Origin: Acidobacteriota bacterium
GTDB taxonomy: Bacteria > Acidobacteriota > Blastocatellia > Pyrinomonadales > Pyrinomonadaceae
NCBI GenBank assembly: GCA_020200135.1
Contig: JAIVJI010000073.1
Location: 1-64,000 of the forward strand
Length of the DNA stretch: 64,000 nucleotides
Reading direction: 5' to 3'
Shown here: positions 44,404 to 53,157 of the stretch, in pieces
Position numbering within the stretch: position 1 is the first letter of the stretch
Layout: every line of letters begins with the position of its first letter
Notes under the pieces: model-generated
The model's database searches: none
Told to the model about the DNA's origin: nothing
The model's input: only the letters and a program-made list of their open reading frames with translations
Made by a program: the position numbers and the translations under genes

Positions 44404-45729
44404 ATGCACTATCACCTGATCGGAATCTGCGGGACGGCGATGGCGAGCCTCGCCGGGATGCTTCAGGCGCGCGGGCACAGGGTGACGGGCTCGGACGAGA
44501 ACGTCTACCCGCCGATGTCCACGATGCTGGAATCCTTAGGCATCCCCGTCGCCCAGGGGTACGAGCCCGCGCACCTCGACCCGGCGCCCGACTGCGTCAT
44601 CATCGGGAACGCGCTGTCGCGCGGCAACCCCGAGGTCGAAGAGACTCTCAACCGCCGCCTCGTCTACCGCTCGGCCGCCGAGGTCATCAAGGAGGAGTTC
44701 ATCCGCGGCCGCCGCTCGCTCGTCGTCGCCGGGACGCACGGCAAGACGACGACGACGAGCATCGCGACGTGGGTGTTGGAGGAGGGCGACGAGTACGACA
44801 CGGCCTACTTCGACAAGGGGCCGAAGTTCATGCACTACCTGCCCGAGCTGTGCGTGGTCGGCAACATCGAGTTCGACCACGCGGACATCTACAAGGACCT
44901 CGACGCGGTCAAGACGGCCTTCCGCCGCCTGTTGAACCTCGTCCCCGGGCGCGGCCGCCTCATCGCCGGCTGGGACAGCCCCGCCGTCCGCGAGGTCGTC
45001 GCGGAGTTCGGCGACCGCCTCCACACCCGGCTCGAAACGTTCGGCACGAGCGAGGACGCGCGCTGGCGCGCCGCGGACGTCGACTACTCGGGCGCGCTCA
45101 CGCGCTTCCGCGTCCTGCGCGAGGGCGAGCCGTGGGGCGAGTTCGAGACGCCGCTCATCGGCGACTTCAACGTCCTCAACTGCCTCTCGGTCGTCGTCGC
45201 CGCCGACGCCTGGGGCGTCCCCGCCGAGACCATCCGCGAGGCGCTCGCCACCTTCCAGAGCGTCAAGCGCCGGATGCAGGTGCGGGGCGAGGAGCGCGGC
45301 GTCACCGTCATCGACGACTTCGCGCACCACCCGACGGCCGTGCGCGAGACCCTGCGCGCGCTCGGCGAGAAGTACAGGGGACGCCGCCTCGTCGCGGTCT
45401 TCGAGCCGCGCTCGGCCACCTCGCGCCTCGCGGTCTTCCAGAAGGACTACGCCGAGGCGTTCGACCGCGCCGACTACGTCGTCCTCTCCTCGGTCTTCGC
45501 GCGCGAGAAGGGCAGCGTCTACGGGCGCCTCCTCGACACGGACGAGCTGACGGCCGAGATAGCCGCGCGCCGCCCGCGCCCCGCCCTCTGCCTCGACGGC
45601 GCCGACGCGATAGTCGCGCACCTCGCGCCGGACTTGCGCGCGGGCGACGTCGTCGCCGTCATGTCCAACGGCGGCTTCGGCGGCATCCACGAAAAACTGC
45701 TCGACACGCTGAAGGGCGGGCGGGAGTAG
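44404..45729 (+). CDS. mpl: UDP-MurNAc-tripeptide ligase Mpl, with probable internal deletion
   Basis: A 441-aa ATP-dependent ligase recycling L-Ala-D-Glu-mDap onto UDP-MurNAc. YHLIGICGTAMASLAGMLQA is the Rossmann start, VVAGTHGKTTTTS the P-loop (~109-117), VGNIEFDHADIYKDLDAV and VIDDFAHHPTAVRETLRAL are Mpl-specific, and VFEPRSATSRLAVFQ closes. Between WVLE and EGDEYDTAYFDK (about residue 125) the family normally has some 30-35 more residues, including a GFLIGG loop that helps shape the active site; here they are absent in frame. The enzyme may be crippled, or the gap may be an assembly fault. Confidence 0.92.
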   Translation: MHYHLIGICGTAMASLAGMLQARGHRVTGSDENVYPPMSTMLESLGIPVAQGYEPAHLDPAPDCVIIGNALSRGNPEVEETLNRRLVYRSAAEVIKEEFIRGRRSLVVAGTHGKTTTTSIATWVLEEGDEYDTAYFDKGPKFMHYLPELCVVGNIEFDHADIYKDLDAVKTAFRRLLNLVPGRGRLIAGWDSPAVREVVAEFGDRLHTRLETFGTSEDARWRAADVDYSGALTRFRVLREGEPWGEFETPLIGDFNVLNCLSVVVAADAWGVPAETIREALATFQSVKRRMQVRGEERGVTVIDDFAHHPTAVRETLRALGEKYRGRRLVAVFEPRSATSRLAVFQKDYAEAFDRADYVVLSSVFAREKGSVYGRLLDTDELTAEIAARRPRPALCLDGADAIVAHLAPDLRAGDVVAVMSNGGFGGIHEKLLDTLKGGRE

Positions 45730-45744
45730 CGTGCGGCGGGACTT

Positions 45745-46599
45745 TCAGGCGGCGCGGCGCAGGAACCCGAACTCGAACGCGACGGGGAGCCAGAGCGCGG
45801 CCTGCGCGAGCAGGCGGGGCGGCTCCTCCGCTACTTCGAGCGCGGCGGCGCGCAGCGCCGTGTAGAGCGGCGCGGGGCGCTCGCAAGCCTTGAGCAGGGC
45901 GAACTGCCACGGCTCGACCTCTTCGACGTGGACGCGGTAGTCGGCGCGCCCCAGCGCGGCCAGCGTCCTGCGCGGCGCGGGCGGCTCGGGGCGCTCGCCC
46001 CCTTCGGAACTTTTCAGAAACTCCACCAGCGGGAACTTTAGTTCGAGCAGACGCAGGCAGGGCGTCGCCTGAACCGTCAGCCCCTGGCCGAAGACCTCGA
46101 ACGGCGAGGGCGGCGACGAAGCGGCCGGCGCGCCCTCCACCCCCCGCGCGCGCAACACCTCCGCGCGTGCGCGCTCAAGCCGCGCGAGCTCCGGCGGCAG
46201 GTCGAGCAGGGCGCGCAGACCGCCTTCCAAACCTTCCCCCCCCGGCCTCGTCTCCTCAAGAAAGCTCGGGAAGTCGGCGCCGAGTTCGTAGAGGCTTGGC
46301 GAGCCGGGCGGGCGCGTGATGACGTAGGCTCCGGCGAAGGCGTCGAAGACCGTGTCGCCGACGAAGCCGCGCAGCGCCGGGAAGTCCGCGCGCATACATT
46401 CGAGCAGGCGGAGCACGTAGCCGCCCGTGTAGACGCCGAGGCGCTCGCGCGCGGAGAGGCCGCGCCCCTCGGCCACCACTTCCTCCGCGCGCAGCCCGTG
46501 CCGCAGCGCCGCCGCCTCAAGCTTCTCTTCGAGCCCGCCGCGCCCGGTGACGACGGCCTTCATCCAGTGCTGCAAGAGGCCGAGGCGTCGCTCACTCAT
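45745..46599 (-). CDS. DUF2063 family partner of MNIO (HvfC/BufC-like)
   Basis: A 284-aa cytoplasmic protein with the DUF2063 N-terminal domain: [52 protein letters not shown] and [20 protein letters not shown] are typical. The C-terminal part ([20 protein letters not shown]) is the second BufC-type domain. Such proteins present the precursor peptide to the MNIO enzyme. The start overlaps the MNIO gene by 8 nt, so the two are translated together, last in the ferritin-like operon. Confidence 0.87.
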   Translation of the reverse strand: MSERRLGLLQHWMKAVVTGRGGLEEKLEAAALRHGLRAEEVVAEGRGLSARERLGVYTGGYVLRLLECMRADFPALRGFVGDTVFDAFAGAYVITRPPGSPSLYELGADFPSFLEETRPGGEGLEGGLRALLDLPPELARLERARAEVLRARGVEGAPAASSPPSPFEVFGQGLTVQATPCLRLLELKFPLVEFLKSSEGGERPEPPAPRRTLAALGRADYRVHVEEVEPWQFALLKACERPAPLYTALRAAALEVAEEPPRLLAQAALWLPVAFEFGFLRRAA

Positions 46600-47380
46600 C
46601 GCCCGCCGCCAGTTGGAAGCCGACCGGGTTGGAGACCGTGGCGGCCGCCGCCGCGCGCGACTTGCGGACGGGGGCGCCGGGGTTCTCGCCGCCGAGCGCC
46701 GTCTCGGCCTTGCGCAGCTCGGCGACCAGCTCCGGGAAGTCCGGGATGTTCGCGTCCCATTCGAGGAGCGTCGAGACGCCGCCGGTCAGCTCCTGCGCCA
46801 GCCTGTACAACTCCCACACGGGCGCGGGCACGGGCTGGTCGTGCGTGTCCACGAGGTAGCGGCCGCAGTCGGTCGGCCCCGCGAGGTGAATCTGCACGAC
46901 CGCCTCGTGCGGCAGCCCGCGCACGTAACGCTCCGCGTCGAAGCCGTGGTTGTAGGCCGAGACGTAGACGTTGTTCACGTCGAGCAGCAGCCCGCACCCC
47001 GTCTCGCGCGCGAGCTCGGAGAGGAACTCCCACTCCTCGACGGTCGAGTCCTTGAACTCCAGATAGCTCGAAGGGTTTTCGAGCACCAGCGGCCTTTCGA
47101 GAAAGTCCTGCACCCGCCGCGGGTCCGTGCTCCCGATGGAGAGCGAGACGCCGTGCATCACGACGGGGCGCAGCGCGGCCACGCGTTCGAGCACGCGGCG
47201 CGCGTAGCCGAAGTTGTCGATGAAGTTCTCGCTGATGATCTCGAACCAGTCCACCTCCGGGTCGTGGCGCATCAGGTGCGGGAAGTGCTGGTTGCGCAGG
47301 CCGACCCCCAGGCCGAGGTTCGGGAGACCTCGGCGCGGGGGTCGGCCGTCGTGCGCCGCGTGGGTCGGGTCCCGAATCAT
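46592..47380 (-). CDS. MNIO (DUF692) peptide-modifying oxidase, internally shortened
   Basis: A 262-aa TIM-barrel of the multinuclear non-heme iron oxidase family (BufB/MbnB/TglH relatives), which oxidise Cys residues of ribosomal peptides. [79 protein letters not shown] and [20 protein letters not shown] include several metal ligands. After GSTDP (residue 87) it jumps to RRVQDFL; the family normally has ~55 residues here, including the SDHLCW metal-binding motif. The loss is in frame. ATG 47380 overlaps the ferritin stop as ATGA. Activity is doubtful unless the gap is an assembly error. Confidence 0.88.
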   Translation of the reverse strand: MIRDPTHAAHDGRPPRRGLPNLGLGVGLRNQHFPHLMRHDPEVDWFEIISENFIDNFGYARRVLERVAALRPVVMHGVSLSIGSTDPRRVQDFLERPLVLENPSSYLEFKDSTVEEWEFLSELARETGCGLLLDVNNVYVSAYNHGFDAERYVRGLPHEAVVQIHLAGPTDCGRYLVDTHDQPVPAPVWELYRLAQELTGGVSTLLEWDANIPDFPELVAELRKAETALGGENPGAPVRKSRAAAAATVSNPVGFQLAAGDE

Positions 47381-49371
47381 GTCGAGGGCGGGAAGGCGAG
47401 GCGCAGGTCGCTGACCTTGGGCGGGTCGGGGATGGGCTGCCGGCGGTGTTCGAGCACCTTGACGTAAGCCTGCCACGCTATGTCGTAGACCCGGTCGCCC
47501 GCCTCGAACTTTAGCAGGTCGATCTTGTCCGGCTCGGCCGTCTGCCCGACGAAGTCGTAGACCTCCATGTACGCGGCCTCGTGGCCGGGGCTGGGCTCGG
47601 GGTAGAGCTGCGACGCCGAGATGGGGACGGCGCAGCCGCCGAAGCTCGCGCACTTGTTGTCCGACGGCGCGCTGTAGAGCGGCGCGCTGGCCCGCGCCTC
47701 CCCCCTCAACGGCCGGGTCGGCCGCAGGTGGTCGAGCAAGACCTTTTGGCCGCACTGGTGGCTCTGCCCCTGAACCTGGACGAAGCCGCAGCCGCCCTCG
47801 GTCTTGCACGTGTTCGAGCCGCGGCACGAGTGGAAGACCGCCACCTCCGCGCACGTCGGCTCGCTCTTGCCGCCGCCCAGGTCGAGCCCCTGGCAGGCGT
47901 GGTACATCCGACCCGTAGCCTTCGCCTCGACGCCCTTCGTGATGTCGGGGTACTTGCCGAAGACGGCCCAGCAGATGGAGACGCGGTCGCCCGAGCCGTA
48001 CATCGAGGGGCTGGGGAAGCCCGTCGTCTCGTCCGTCCAGAAGCCGGAGAGCACACGCGTGATGCCGGCGATGGAGCCTGCGGCGGCCTGGCTGAAGACG
48101 TCGTAGGTGCCGTCGGCGCCCTTCAGGTTGTTGAGCGCGGCGGCGATGTCCTCGGCGGGCGGGAGGGTCCACCTGTTCGCCTTGTAGTCCTCCTCGTTCG
48201 TCTTGAGCATGTCGGCCGTCCAGCTCTTCCCGGAGGCGTGCCACTGATCCCACGTGACGACGCCGCCCGCCTCCAGCAGCTGGTTGATCTTGTCGAAGCG
48301 GTCGTGGTGGTCGAGCCCGCCGTTCTGGCTGCGCGCGACGGTCTGCCCCGACGGGTCGTTCTGCGCGCCCGTGTCGGTGTAGCTCGGGTAGTCGAAGTTG
48401 AGCGCCTCCTCGTCCGGGCGGAACTGCCCCTCGACCGGCGCGTACTGGAGCAGGCCGCGCATCTGCCGAATCCACTTCGCCACGCCCGCGCCCTCGCCCT
48501 GGTCGGTGATGGCGTTAATCATGTTGAGGATGTTCTCCATCGCGCTCCGGACGGTGACCTCGCCCGAGGCCATCGTCGGCATCCTCGGGTATTCGGGCTT
48601 GTGGTAGCTGCTGCTGGCGTTGAAGAGGTCGCGCTCCAGCGTGCCGCGGTTGAAGACCTGCTCGAAGAGGCTCGTGCCGTCGGCGTAGACGACCTCCATG
48701 TACCGCCAGAGGCACTTGTACATCCAGCCGATGGTGCCGAACATCGGGAGGTCTTGCCCCGCCTCCCAGCCGACGAACGGGGCGGGGGGGAAGTAGTCGG
48801 CGACCTTGTCGGGGTCGATGATGCCGCGCGCGTCGTCCTCGTTCTGCTCGATGGCGAGGAACAGGCGGTTCTGCTCGACGGTCAGCGCGCCGAGCTTGAC
48901 CTTGATGTCGTCGTAGCCCTCGACGGTGTCCCGGAAGTCGAGGATGTGCGGGAGCACCGTCTTGTCGGGGCCGTAGCAGACCCAGCCGTAGTTCTTGTCG
49001 ACCAGCGCCTCGCTCGTGTAGCTCGGCATCACGCCGAGCGCCTTGGCGATGTTCGAGGCGAGTTGCAGGTGCAGCATCTCGTCGATGAAGACGCTGAAGA
49101 AGTGGTTGAAGGCCGCCGCGTTGGGGCCGCTGCCGGGGTCGCGCGCGGGCGACGCGCCCGGCCACAGGCGGCCGCGGTAAAAGTCGTTCCCCTTGCTGGT
49201 GATCTGGTGCATCCCCTGGATGGAGTACATCGAGACCATGTAGAGCGGGAGCGTGAACAGCTCCACGTCGACGGCCGCCTGCGCGACGGCTTGCAGCGCG
49301 GCCTTGTCGGTGTCTTTAAATTTGGGGTCGCGTTCCTTCAGCTCAGGGCGTTGGAAAGTTTCCTTCTGCAT
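47377..49371 (-). CDS. Ferritin-like (VioB/iminophenyl-pyruvate dimer synthase type) protein with Cys-rich tail
   Basis: A 664-aa protein. Residues ~20-260 form a ferritin-like four-helix domain: [20 protein letters not shown] and [20 protein letters not shown] provide E and ExxH iron ligands, as in the VioB/RebD ferritin-like domain. The C-terminal part (~465-580) has nine cysteines in pairs: [52 protein letters not shown] and [20 protein letters not shown]. Position ahead of MNIO and DUF2063 with ATGA coupling suggests the Cys-rich tail is the MNIO substrate, an inference. ATG 49371 has GGAGG 8 nt upstream. Reaction unknown. Confidence 0.85.
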   Translation of the reverse strand: MQKETFQRPELKERDPKFKDTDKAALQAVAQAAVDVELFTLPLYMVSMYSIQGMHQITSKGNDFYRGRLWPGASPARDPGSGPNAAAFNHFFSVFIDEMLHLQLASNIAKALGVMPSYTSEALVDKNYGWVCYGPDKTVLPHILDFRDTVEGYDDIKVKLGALTVEQNRLFLAIEQNEDDARGIIDPDKVADYFPPAPFVGWEAGQDLPMFGTIGWMYKCLWRYMEVVYADGTSLFEQVFNRGTLERDLFNASSSYHKPEYPRMPTMASGEVTVRSAMENILNMINAITDQGEGAGVAKWIRQMRGLLQYAPVEGQFRPDEEALNFDYPSYTDTGAQNDPSGQTVARSQNGGLDHHDRFDKINQLLEAGGVVTWDQWHASGKSWTADMLKTNEEDYKANRWTLPPAEDIAAALNNLKGADGTYDVFSQAAAGSIAGITRVLSGFWTDETTGFPSPSMYGSGDRVSICWAVFGKYPDITKGVEAKATGRMYHACQGLDLGGGKSEPTCAEVAVFHSCRGSNTCKTEGGCGFVQVQGQSHQCGQKVLLDHLRPTRPLRGEARASAPLYSAPSDNKCASFGGCAVPISASQLYPEPSPGHEAAYMEVYDFVGQTAEPDKIDLLKFEAGDRVYDIAWQAYVKVLEHRRQPIPDPPKVSDLRLAFPPST

Positions 49372-49495
49372 CCTTAAACCTCCGGCTGGGGTGAGACGAG
49401 GGAAAGTCAGACCGTCGGGGCCGGTCAGGCTGCTTGCGTTGGCTCGCGAATTTCGACCGAGTGCAGGTCTAACGGATGAGCGACGTGACCGGCGG

Positions 49496-49525
49496 ATGAT
49501 ACTTCCGCGACTTTTGAAAAAGCAA
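49496..49525 (-). promoter_or_regulatory. Possible promoter of the ferritin-MNIO operon
   Basis: On the minus strand TTGCTT (49525-49520), 18-nt spacer, TATCAT (49501-49496); about 125 nt before the ferritin-like gene. It lies back to back with the plus-strand promoter at 49558. Confidence 0.4.
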
Positions 49526-49557
49526 GAACTTTGTCCGGCGCGCGCCCGGCGACAGGG

Positions 49558-49586
49558 TTGACATCCCGCCGCCGTTGGAATAAAAG
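49558..49586 (+). promoter_or_regulatory. Sigma70-type promoter for the beta-helix gene
   Basis: TTGACA (49558-49563), 17-nt spacer, TAAAAG (49581-49586): a near-consensus promoter giving a leader of about 135 nt to ATG 49726. Confidence 0.75.
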
Positions 49587-49725
49587 GCGCTTTCAAGCTT
49601 TCTCTTTACCGAACAGCCCACCTCTCACACGCCTCACTTTCGCCCAGGGGTCGCAAATTCCCGGCCTCCGTCCCTCGCGCCCGAAGGCCCTACTCTTCTG
49701 CTTCCACCTTCAAGGAGTCACGAAC

Positions 49726-50826
49726 ATGACCCGTCCCTTAGCCCCCGCCTTACTTCTTCTCTTCGCCCTGCCGCCGCTTCTCGCCGCCCCCATCCGGCCG
49801 GCCGCCGCGCTGGCGCCCGCCACGGAGAAGGTCAACTGCCTGAAGGGCGAGAGCGTCAACAAGGCGCTCGCCAAGCAGCCGGGCGCCGCCGCCCTCGTCG
49901 TCGAGATCAGCGGCGTCTGCCACGAGAACGTCGTCGTCACGCGCGACCGCGTGACGCTGCGCGGCGCGGACCCCGACGACGACGGCATCCAGGCCGCCGC
50001 CAGCGTCGAGCAGACCGACGCCGCCGTCTGGGTGCGCGGCGCGCAGCTCGTCAACATCGAGAACCTGAAGCTGACGGGCGGCTTCTCGGGGCTGCTGGCC
50101 ACCGACGTCGGCGTCCCCTTCCTTCGCCTGAGGAACTGCCGTTTGGAGGGGAACAACCAGTGGGGCGCGCAGCTCGAAGTCGCGCTGCTCGACGCCGTGG
50201 ACACGACCTTCGGCCCGAACACGCGCTTCAGCGTCGGCGTTTTCGCCGGCTCGCGCTTCGGGTGTAACGGCTGCACGCTCACGCTCGCGCCGACCAGCAC
50301 CGCGCTCGACAACATCGTCGCCCTCGGCGGCTCGCAGGTGCTCCTCTTCGAGACCGCGCTCGTCAACGGCGGCATCAACGCCGGCAACTCGTCGGTGTCG
50401 CTCACCGACTCCTCGGTGCAGGCGTTCCCCGGCGCGCTGGGCATCATCGCGAGCGTGTCGAGCAACATCGGCCTCGCGCGCTCGCAGGTCGAAGGCTCGA
50501 TGCGCTTCATGACGGGCACGACCGCGAACCTCTTCGGCGTGACGCAGACCCCCGGCACGCCGTCCACCCCCAACGTCGCCGACGACATGTCCTACGTGAA
50601 GGTCGGCGCCGCGGCCCCGGCCTGCCCCTCGCCGCCCTGCGCGCCCGCCCCGCCCGTCAACTCCAACGTCCTCGGCTTCAACCTGTTCAACTTCTCGAAC
50701 CTGTCGCTGCTCGGCGCGTCACAGGTCACTGGCAGCTTCAACTGCTCGCTCGGGGCTAACGCCGTCTGCCCCTCCCCCGCGAACATCAGCGGCACGGCCA
50801 ACTGCGGCCTCTGCACCAAGCCGTAA
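49726..50826 (+). CDS. Secreted right-handed beta-helix protein
   Basis: A 366-aa protein with signal peptide (LAPALLLLFALPPLLAAPI) and parallel beta-helix coils: VVTRDRVTLRGADPDDDGIQ, VNIENLKLTGGFSGLLATDV, LRLRNCRLEGNNQWGAQLEV, SVSLTDSSVQAFPGALGIIA. Cysteines near both ends (VNCLKG, GVCHENV; CNGCTL; CSLGANAVCPSP, CGLCTKP) could form disulfides, consistent with export. AAGGAG lies 9 nt before ATG 49726, and a strong promoter is upstream. Distantly similar in design to the two beta-helix proteins in region 2. Function unknown. Confidence 0.83.
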   Translation: MTRPLAPALLLLFALPPLLAAPIRPAAALAPATEKVNCLKGESVNKALAKQPGAAALVVEISGVCHENVVVTRDRVTLRGADPDDDGIQAAASVEQTDAAVWVRGAQLVNIENLKLTGGFSGLLATDVGVPFLRLRNCRLEGNNQWGAQLEVALLDAVDTTFGPNTRFSVGVFAGSRFGCNGCTLTLAPTSTALDNIVALGGSQVLLFETALVNGGINAGNSSVSLTDSSVQAFPGALGIIASVSSNIGLARSQVEGSMRFMTGTTANLFGVTQTPGTPSTPNVADDMSYVKVGAAAPACPSPPCAPAPPVNSNVLGFNLFNFSNLSLLGASQVTGSFNCSLGANAVCPSPANISGTANCGLCTKP

Positions 50827-50847
50827 GCGACGACTAAGGAGAATATC

Positions 50848-50997
50848 ATGAAGCACGCTTCGTCCCCCGCGCGTAGGCTCCTGCGCGCCGCGCTCCTGCC
50901 CGCACTCCTCTGCGCCGTCCTGCCCGCCGCCGCGCCCGAGCGTCCCGAAAGAGCAGGACGAGTGACGCGCGGCCGAGCCGGGCTTCCGGCGGTCTGA
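50848..50997 (+). CDS. Short secreted peptide ORF
   Basis: 49 codons from ATG 50848, preceded by AAGGAG 7-8 nt upstream: a signal-like N terminus (RRLLRAALLPALLCAVLPAA) then a basic tail with no recognised motif, stopping at 50995. It follows the beta-helix gene by 21 nt and may be co-transcribed. In the next frame the tail would read SVPKEQDE and stop, so a small frameshifted exported protein is another reading. Confidence 0.4.
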   Translation: MKHASSPARRLLRAALLPALLCAVLPAAAPERPERAGRVTRGRAGLPAV

Positions 50998-51097
50998 GGC
51001 GCGGCGGCGGGCGGGCGGCGACGGCGCCCGCCCCGCCGTCACACACGTCTCGCGCCGCGACTTCGAGGAGCGCGCGACCTTCCGCTTCCGCGCGCAG

Positions 51098-51532
51098 GTG
51101 CCCTCGCTCGAATACCTGTGCCTGCTCATCGAGAACGCCGTGCTGTTGCGCACGCACAGGGGCGGCCGGCTCTACGCGGGCTTCGAGCGGCTCTCGAGGA
51201 TGGAGGGGGTCGTCGACCGCTACATGCGCATCGCCGACGTGTCGGAGCGCGTCTACGTCTTCGGCGAGCCCGACTGGAAGCCGCCGCGCCACCCGAACAT
51301 GCGCGTCATCGGGCTGAGCGGCGCGGCGCGGCTCGCGCGCGAGTGGTTCGTCGTCGCCGAGTCGCCGGCGCTCAGCGTCGCGCTCGTCGGCTTCGACGAG
51401 GAGGGCCCCGCGGCGGCGCGCGCCGTCCCCGAAGAGCGCACCTTCGCCGCGCTCAAGACGCACGACCCGGCGCTCGTCCGCCACCTCGCCTCCGCCGCCG
51501 AAAGCCTCATCGACGACACGCTCGGCGGCTGA
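51098..51532 (+). CDS. DICT-domain protein, probably 5'-truncated
   Basis: 145 codons from the first possible start (GTG 51098), but the frame is open from 50966 and similarity seems to begin earlier (RRDFEERATFRFRAQVPSLE), where no start codon exists. LEYLCLLIENAVLLRTH, LYAGFERLSRMEGVVDRYM, RVYVFGEPDWKPPRHPNM and REWFVVAESPALSVALVGFD match the DICT sensory domain, usually fused to or beside GGDEF and two-component proteins. No partner domain follows. It looks like a stray domain that lost its N terminus. Confidence 0.65.
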   Translation: MPSLEYLCLLIENAVLLRTHRGGRLYAGFERLSRMEGVVDRYMRIADVSERVYVFGEPDWKPPRHPNMRVIGLSGAARLAREWFVVAESPALSVALVGFDEEGPAAARAVPEERTFAALKTHDPALVRHLASAAESLIDDTLGG

Positions 51533-51602
51533 GCGCGCCGCCCCCTTCGGTTCTCAAGCCCGGCGCTTCGTGATACATTTACGGCCGTCTAAACAAGAAC
51601 AA

Positions 51603-51692
51603 TTCAAACAGGGATGGGCGGGATTTGAAATTTCACTCGTGAGCTTTCAAATCTTTAATTCTTACCCCGTCAATCCCGTCCATCCCTGTTAA
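51603..51692. repeat. Nested hairpin, CAGGGATGG family
   Basis: Outer arms AACAGGGATGGGCGGGATT (51610-51628 region) and AATCCCGTCCATCCCTGTT (51672-51690) pair with one G-U-type mismatch; an inner stem GATTTGAAA/TTTCAAATC lies in the loop. It sits between the DICT fragment and pta. No stop ladder is present in this member. Confidence 0.7.
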
Positions 51693-51718
51693 CCTTCTTC
51701 CGACCGGTTACCGCTTCT

Positions 51719-52726
51719 ATGTCGATACTGCAACGCATCAGAGAGAGGGCTGCCGCCGACCCGCAGCACATCGTCCTACCCGAAGGCGAAGACCCGCGCA
51801 CGGTCGTCGCCGCCTCGATGGTCGCGCGCGACCGCCTGGCGCGCGTCACCGTGCTCGGCGACGAGGAGAAGGTGCGCGCGAACGCGCGCGCGGCCGGCGC
51901 CGACCTCGGCGGCGTCGCCGTCCTCGACCACCGGCGCGCCCCCGACTTTGAAAAGGCCGCCGCGTTCTACCACGAGCTGCGCCGCTCGAAGGGGCTCATG
52001 CCCGACGAGGCGCGCATCGCCGTCCAGGACCCGCTCTACTACGGCAACCTCCTCGTGCGCGAGGGCAAGGCCGACGGGTCGGTCGCGGGCGCGACGAACA
52101 CGACGGCGCACACCGTCCGCGCCGCGCTCCACTGCATCGGCATCCGGCAAGGCTTCCGCATCGTCAGCAGCTTCTTCGTCATGGTTCTGCCCGACCCCTC
52201 TTTCGGCGCGAATGGTGCGCTCATCTACGCCGACTGCGGCGTCGTCATCGAGCCCACCGCGCCCGAGCTGGCCGAGATAGCCATCGCCTCGGCCGACTCG
52301 TGCCGCGCGCTCCTCGGCGCGGAGCCGCGCGTCGCCATGCTCTCGTTCTCGACGAAGGGCAGCGCCAAACACCAGCTCGTTGACAAGGTGGTCGAGGCGA
52401 CGCGCACGGTGCGCGCGCGCCTGCCCGAGCTTGAGATAGACGGCGAGCTACAGGCCGACGCGGCGCTCGTCCCCCAGGTGGGCGAGTCGAAGGCGCCCGG
52501 CTCCACGGTCGCGGGTCGCGCCAACGTGCTCATCTTCCCCGACCTGCAGGCCGGCAACATCGCCTACAAGCTGACCGAGCGGCTCGGCGGCGCGACCGCC
52601 ATCGGCCCCGTACTGCAGGGACTCGACAAGCCCGCCAACGACCTCTCGCGCGGCTGCAAGGCCGAGGACATCGTCGACGCCGTCGCCATTACCGCCGTCC
52701 AGGCGCAGGCGAGGAAGAAGGGGTGA
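51719..52726 (+). CDS. pta: Phosphate acetyltransferase
   Basis: A 335-aa enzyme interconverting acetyl-CoA and acetyl phosphate. [96 protein letters not shown] and [20 protein letters not shown] are PTA motifs, and [20 protein letters not shown] ends it. Complete length for the short, single-domain PTA form. No ackA neighbour. The pta start follows the nested hairpin by 27 nt. Confidence 0.95.
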   Translation: MSILQRIRERAAADPQHIVLPEGEDPRTVVAASMVARDRLARVTVLGDEEKVRANARAAGADLGGVAVLDHRRAPDFEKAAAFYHELRRSKGLMPDEARIAVQDPLYYGNLLVREGKADGSVAGATNTTAHTVRAALHCIGIRQGFRIVSSFFVMVLPDPSFGANGALIYADCGVVIEPTAPELAEIAIASADSCRALLGAEPRVAMLSFSTKGSAKHQLVDKVVEATRTVRARLPELEIDGELQADAALVPQVGESKAPGSTVAGRANVLIFPDLQAGNIAYKLTERLGGATAIGPVLQGLDKPANDLSRGCKAEDIVDAVAITAVQAQARKKG

Positions 52727-52739
52727 AAGTTACTTTCTC

Positions 52740-53054
52740 GTGAGCGAGTGGCCGTTCAAAGAGCGCGCGGCGGTCGTCGCCATGATTCACGTCGGCGCGG
52801 TCGTCGTCACCGGCTCCGCGACGGGCGAGCCGCCGCGCGCCTCCGACGTTTCCGAAGCGAAGACGCGCTGCCGCCTGCCCGTCGTCGTCGGCTCGGGCGT
52901 CACGCCGGAGAACGTCTCGGAGTTCTACGCGGCGGCCGACGCCCTCGTCGTCGGCTCCTTCTTCAAGCGCGACGGCCTCTGGTCAAACCCCGTGGAGAGG
53001 GCGCGCGTCGAGCGCCTGACCGACGCCGTGCGAAACTTGCGCGCGCGGGCTTAG
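52740..53054 (+). pseudogene. btpA: BtpA/SgcQ-family gene with large internal deletion
   Basis: 104 codons from GTG 52740. The start, WPFKERAAVVAMIHV, and the end, GAVVVTGSATGEPPRASDV, CRLPVVVGSGVTPENVSEFY, ADALVVGSFFKRDGLWSNPV, match the first and last parts of BtpA TIM-barrel proteins, which are about 260-270 aa. The join at residue 18 skips roughly 160 residues yet keeps frame. The barrel cannot form. BtpA proteins are linked to photosystem I stability in cyanobacteria and to sugar metabolism elsewhere. Family length is from memory. Confidence 0.75.
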
Positions 53055-53157
53055 CGGCTTCCGCGGGCGCGGGAGTTTCATGCCCGGGGCGAACGGTGAG
53101 ACGCGCGGGGCGCATCAGAACCGTGAGCAATAAATTTCGCCCCCCGAAGGAGTCAAC

